Assembly (NCBI RefSeq): GCF_018437505.1
Contig: NZ_CP072467.1
Coordinates: 558,001-622,000, forward strand
DNA: 64,000 nucleotides
Source: Spiractinospora alimapuensis
GTDB lineage: Bacteria; Actinomycetota; Actinomycetes; Streptosporangiales; Streptosporangiaceae
Direction of reading: 5' to 3'
In this document: one piece after another, positions 61,334 to 64,000 of the stretch
Layout of the letters: each line of letters begins with the position of its first letter
Position numbering within the stretch: position 1 is the first letter of the stretch
Program-made: the position numbers and the translations under genes
The notes under the pieces: generated by a model
Told to the model about the DNA's origin: nothing
The model's input: only the letters and a program-made list of their open reading frames with translations
The model's database searches: none

Positions 61334-62215
61334 TCACTGGACACGGTGAACGCGGGCGAGTGTTCCTGACTCCATCGCGACGTACACGCCCCCGTCGGGC
61401 TCCAGCGTCAGCCCGTGTGGCTCACTTCCCGCGGCCGCGAGGTCGTGGTGGGAGAACTGGCCGGCCGGGCCGATCCAGCCCAGGCGGTTCGCCGCCCACT
61501 CGGTGAACCAGCACCCACCGGTGGGGTCGGCGACGATCGCGTGCGGGCGTGCCTCCCTGTCTGGCAGGGGGAACTCCTCGATCGATCCGTCAGGGTCGAC
61601 CCGGCCGATCTGACCGGCGAGGATCTCGACGAACCACACGGACTCGCCGTCGTGGGTGAGTCCCACGGGGCCGGCGTCGGGAGTCGGCAGCGGAAGGATG
61701 TCCACGGCGCCGTCCAGGTCGACGCGGCCGATGGCGTTGCCCTGGTTCAGCGTGAACCACAGGGCGTCGGTGGCGGCCACGATCGCCGAGGGGAACCCCC
61801 CGGCCACGGGCAGCGGATACTCCCGCGTCTCCCCCGCCGTCGTGATCCGGCCGATGGAGTGTCGGTTCATCATGGTGAACCACAGGGCACCGTCCGGCCC
61901 GGTGGCGATTCCGTAGGGGCCGCTCTGGAGGTGGGGCGGATCGTAGGCCACCACGGATCCGTCAGTCATGACGCGACCGATCCGATGGTCGCGGTACCGC
62001 GTGAACCACAGCCCGCCGTCGGGGCCGGGCGTGATGACGGTCGGGCCGGACTCCGGTGCGCCGAGCGGATAGGTCCGCACGTCGCCGTCGGGGGTGGCCC
62101 GGGCGATCGCGCCCGCGTGGACGAGGGTGACCCACAGCGCGCCGTCCGGTCCGGAAACGACGTCGTAGGGGCCACCGTGGTCGGAGATCGAAACGCTGGA
62201 CAGCCGATCAGTCAT
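61334..62215 (-). CDS. vgb: Virginiamycin B lyase (streptogramin B resistance)
   Basis: A seven-bladed propeller with repeated GPDGALWVT / GPDGGLWFT / GPDGALWFT / GGCWFTE blades in 293 residues. The catalytic set of staphylococcal Vgb (His228, Glu268, His270) is matched by His225 in RPHAIV and Glu265/His267 in SEPHGL, all with the same offset of three. The enzyme opens the ring of streptogramin B by an elimination at the ester bond. GAAGGA precedes the ATG. It lies 36 bases after the ABC-F gene in the same operon. Confidence 0.87.
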   Translation of the reverse strand: MTDRLSSVSISDHGGPYDVVSGPDGALWVTLVHAGAIARATPDGDVRTYPLGAPESGPTVITPGPDGGLWFTRYRDHRIGRVMTDGSVVAYDPPHLQSGPYGIATGPDGALWFTMMNRHSIGRITTAGETREYPLPVAGGFPSAIVAATDALWFTLNQGNAIGRVDLDGAVDILPLPTPDAGPVGLTHDGESVWFVEILAGQIGRVDPDGSIEEFPLPDREARPHAIVADPTGGCWFTEWAANRLGWIGPAGQFSHHDLAAAGSEPHGLTLEPDGGVYVAMESGTLARVHRVQ

Positions 62216-62251
62216 GGTGTGTCCTTCACTGGTGGGTGCGGATCGTGGTGC

Positions 62252-63862
62252 TTAGGCCTCGGACGGCGCCGGCTCCACCCTTAGTTCGGTGCCGGTCCAG
62301 CGTTCGCGGAGCCGCCGGTCGTGGCTGACGACGACCAGGGCGCCGGTGAACGCGAGCAACGCGGCCTCCAGTTCCTCGACGAGGGTCGGTGAGAGGTGAT
62401 TGGTCGGCTCGTCGAGGAGCAGGACATCGACGGGTTCGCTGAGGACGCACGCGAGCATGAGGCGTTGCCGCTGGCCCACCGACAGCTTCTCCACCGGGAT
62501 CCGCAGCCGTTCCCGGTCGAACAGACCGAAGGACAGCAACTGGGCGTGGTGGGCGTCCGGCGGCCCGGGCCTACCCCGTGCGAAGGCCTCGGACAGGGTG
62601 TCGCCGGGTGCGCCGACGTCGGGGTCCTGGGGCAGGTAGCCGATCCGGCCGCGCCGCGTCACGGTGCCGGTATGGGGTTGGAGGTCCCCGGCCAGCAGCC
62701 GCATGAGGGTGCTCTTGCCGGCGCCGTTGCCGCCCGTGACCAGCAGACGCTGCCCCGGTTCCACGGCGAGGCTGGTCTCGGTGAGGCGCCCCTCGACCGA
62801 CACCGCGTCGGCGGTGATGACGGCGTGGGCGGCACTGGCGTCGGTGAAGGTGGGGGTGAAGCGGAGCGGCTCGGGCGGTTGGGGCACGGGCCGATCGAGG
62901 AGCCGCCGGAGCCGCTCCTCAGCGGCACGGATCCGGGCGGAGAGCGACTTCTCCACCCAGTCGCCGCGCATGCCGTAGGCCATCTTGTTGCGGTCCTTCA
63001 TGGCGCGGCCCGGGGCGACGCGACGTGCCGTGGTGGCCGTAGCCTCCCGCGCCGCCGCGACCTTCGTCTCCCACTCGGCGTGGTCCTGCGCCCACCGTCG
63101 GCGCGCGGCCTCCTTCTCGGCGAGGTAGGTCGTGTACCCACCGCCGTAGCGGGTCACGACGCGGCGGTCCCCGTCCACCTCGAACAAGGTGGTCACGGCG
63201 CGGTCGAGGAAGGTGCGGTCGTGGGTGACGGTGACCGTGGTGCCGCGTCGGGCGCGCAGATGATCCTCGAGCCAGACCAGCGCGTCGTCGTCGAGGTGGT
63301 TGGTCGGCTCGTCGAGGAGCAGCACCTCGGGCGCGGCGGCCAGCAGCGTGGCCAGGCGCAGCCGGGCCTGCTCTCCGCCGGACAGTTCGCCGACCGTGCG
63401 CTCACGCGGTAGCGCGCGTAGACCGAGCCCGCTGAGGGCCCGTTCCACGCGGGCGTCGGCGTCGTAGCCGCCGCGCAGCTCGTAGACGGTCTGGAGGTCG
63501 GAGTACTCGTCGAAGACCCCGGTGTCGCCGGCCGCCATGGCCGACTCCAGGTGCCGCAGGCGTGTGGCGATGGCGCGGAGGTCGGAGAGCGCGGCGTCGA
63601 TGACCTTCTGGACGGTCAGGTAACCCGCGAGCCGTGCGTCCTGGGCGAGGTAGCCGACGCCCCCGGCGGCCAGGACGGTGACCTGGCCGGCGTCGGGGGT
63701 CTCCTCACCGGCGAGCAGCCTGAGGAGGGTGGACTTGCCCGAGCCGTTCTCCCCGACGATCGCGCTGTGTGCCCCTACGGGGAAGGCGCAGGTGACGTCG
63801 GCGAGGACGGTGTTGTCATTGAAGGACTTGCTGAGGTCGCGAACGGTGAGTTGGGTGGTCAC
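62252..63862 (-). CDS. ABC-F family ribosomal protection protein (antibiotic-resistance type)
   Basis: Two ABC modules without membrane helices. Module one has GENGSGKSTLLRLLAG, LSGGEQARLRLATLL and LLLLDEPTNHLDDDAL; module two has GGNGAGKSTLMRLLAG, LSVGQRQRLMLACVL and LLLLDEPTNHLSPTL. The interdomain linker holds a basic helical pair near residues 270-330. The layout resembles actinobacterial resistance ABC-Fs such as TlrC, OleB and VarM, which dislodge macrolides, lincosamides or streptogramins from the ribosome. GTG 63862 is preceded by GGAG. It is operonic with vgb. Confidence 0.9.
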   Translation of the reverse strand: MTTQLTVRDLSKSFNDNTVLADVTCAFPVGAHSAIVGENGSGKSTLLRLLAGEETPDAGQVTVLAAGGVGYLAQDARLAGYLTVQKVIDAALSDLRAIATRLRHLESAMAAGDTGVFDEYSDLQTVYELRGGYDADARVERALSGLGLRALPRERTVGELSGGEQARLRLATLLAAAPEVLLLDEPTNHLDDDALVWLEDHLRARRGTTVTVTHDRTFLDRAVTTLFEVDGDRRVVTRYGGGYTTYLAEKEAARRRWAQDHAEWETKVAAAREATATTARRVAPGRAMKDRNKMAYGMRGDWVEKSLSARIRAAEERLRRLLDRPVPQPPEPLRFTPTFTDASAAHAVITADAVSVEGRLTETSLAVEPGQRLLVTGGNGAGKSTLMRLLAGDLQPHTGTVTRRGRIGYLPQDPDVGAPGDTLSEAFARGRPGPPDAHHAQLLSFGLFDRERLRIPVEKLSVGQRQRLMLACVLSEPVDVLLLDEPTNHLSPTLVEELEAALLAFTGALVVVSHDRRLRERWTGTELRVEPAPSEA

Positions 63863-64000
63863 AGTGGTGCTCCGAAGCATTCGAGGGTGTGGCCCCCAGG
63901 GGCCAGGTCAGGTGAATGCCTCGGATGAGCATCAATGGACTCCCACGGTCGACGACAGGTCCGTTCGCACGATGCCTCATCGTTCCCCACCAGCGCAAGC
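63863..64000 (-). promoter_or_regulatory. Upstream region of the ABC-F/vgb operon
   Basis: A TGGCCCC / GGGGCCA stem occurs at 63890-63905, 28 bases before the GTG start. ABC-F resistance genes are often controlled by leader-peptide attenuation. An ATG at 63932 opens a frame (MLIRGIHLTWPLG...) but it runs into the ABC-F gene, so it is not a convincing leader. The window ends before the promoter can be judged. Confidence 0.3.

Overview
The window is very GC-rich and dense with genes. Its Shine-Dalgarno sites are mostly purine-rich, and GTG starts are common. It carries many small TetR, MarR, IclR, Rrf2 and ECF-regulated modules. Together with an actinobacterial-type HelR, a rifamycin-associated element and NADP-type glutamate dehydrogenase, this points to a chromosomal segment of an actinomycete. 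A Nocardiopsis- or Streptosporangiales-like organism is my guess, not something the sequence proves. I see no rRNA, no convincing tRNA, no insertion sequence, no phage and no CRISPR array.

Left part (1-25 kb). This holds a truncated PrmC/HemK-like methyltransferase, a tandem pair of DUF2207 membrane proteins, DoxX, a methyltransferase, an APH-fold kinase, a DEAD-box RNA helicase with its terminator, and gdhA. A zone of small regulator modules follows: two TetR genes with clear palindromic operators, a FAD monooxygenase, VOC proteins, a mannosyltransferase/DMT pair, an SDR, two tandem NmrA-like proteins, GNAT, hydrolases, uppP with an unusual C-terminal tail, DinB, and an ECF41 sigma factor divergent from its oxidoreductase.

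Middle (25-40 kb). A MarR gene, a DUF1275 membrane protein, a cupin and a small HTH protein with a striking 39-bp palindrome precede a leftward sulfonate (ssu) operon. The operon has an ABC transporter, a flavin monooxygenase, an Rrf2 regulator and two SsuA-fold proteins that lack signal peptides. Next come an ACT protein, a VOC protein, an LDH-like dehydrogenase, an ADP-ribosylglycohydrolase and HelR. HelR is an RNA-polymerase-associated helicase with a rifamycin-associated element directly upstream.

Catabolic cluster (40.6-50.6 kb). An IclR regulator and a serine hydrolase diverge from an oligopeptide-type ABC transporter with overlapping start/stop codons. These are followed by a ROK protein lacking catalytic residues, a creatininase-family amidohydrolase and a glucarate-dehydratase-like enolase-superfamily enzyme. 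The set looks like uptake and breakdown of one unknown substrate.

Right part (50.7-64 kb). A TetR-P450-NTF2 operon has a P450 that lacks the normally invariant ExxR motif. Rifamycin phosphotransferase (rph) follows. After several hydrolases, the window ends with a virginiamycin B lyase / ABC-F operon. The window therefore holds four likely antibiotic-resistance genes: rph, helR, vgb and the ABC-F gene. Two small gene remnants (adenosine deaminase-like, SgcJ/EcaC-like) and one dispersed intergenic repeat present in two copies are also visible.
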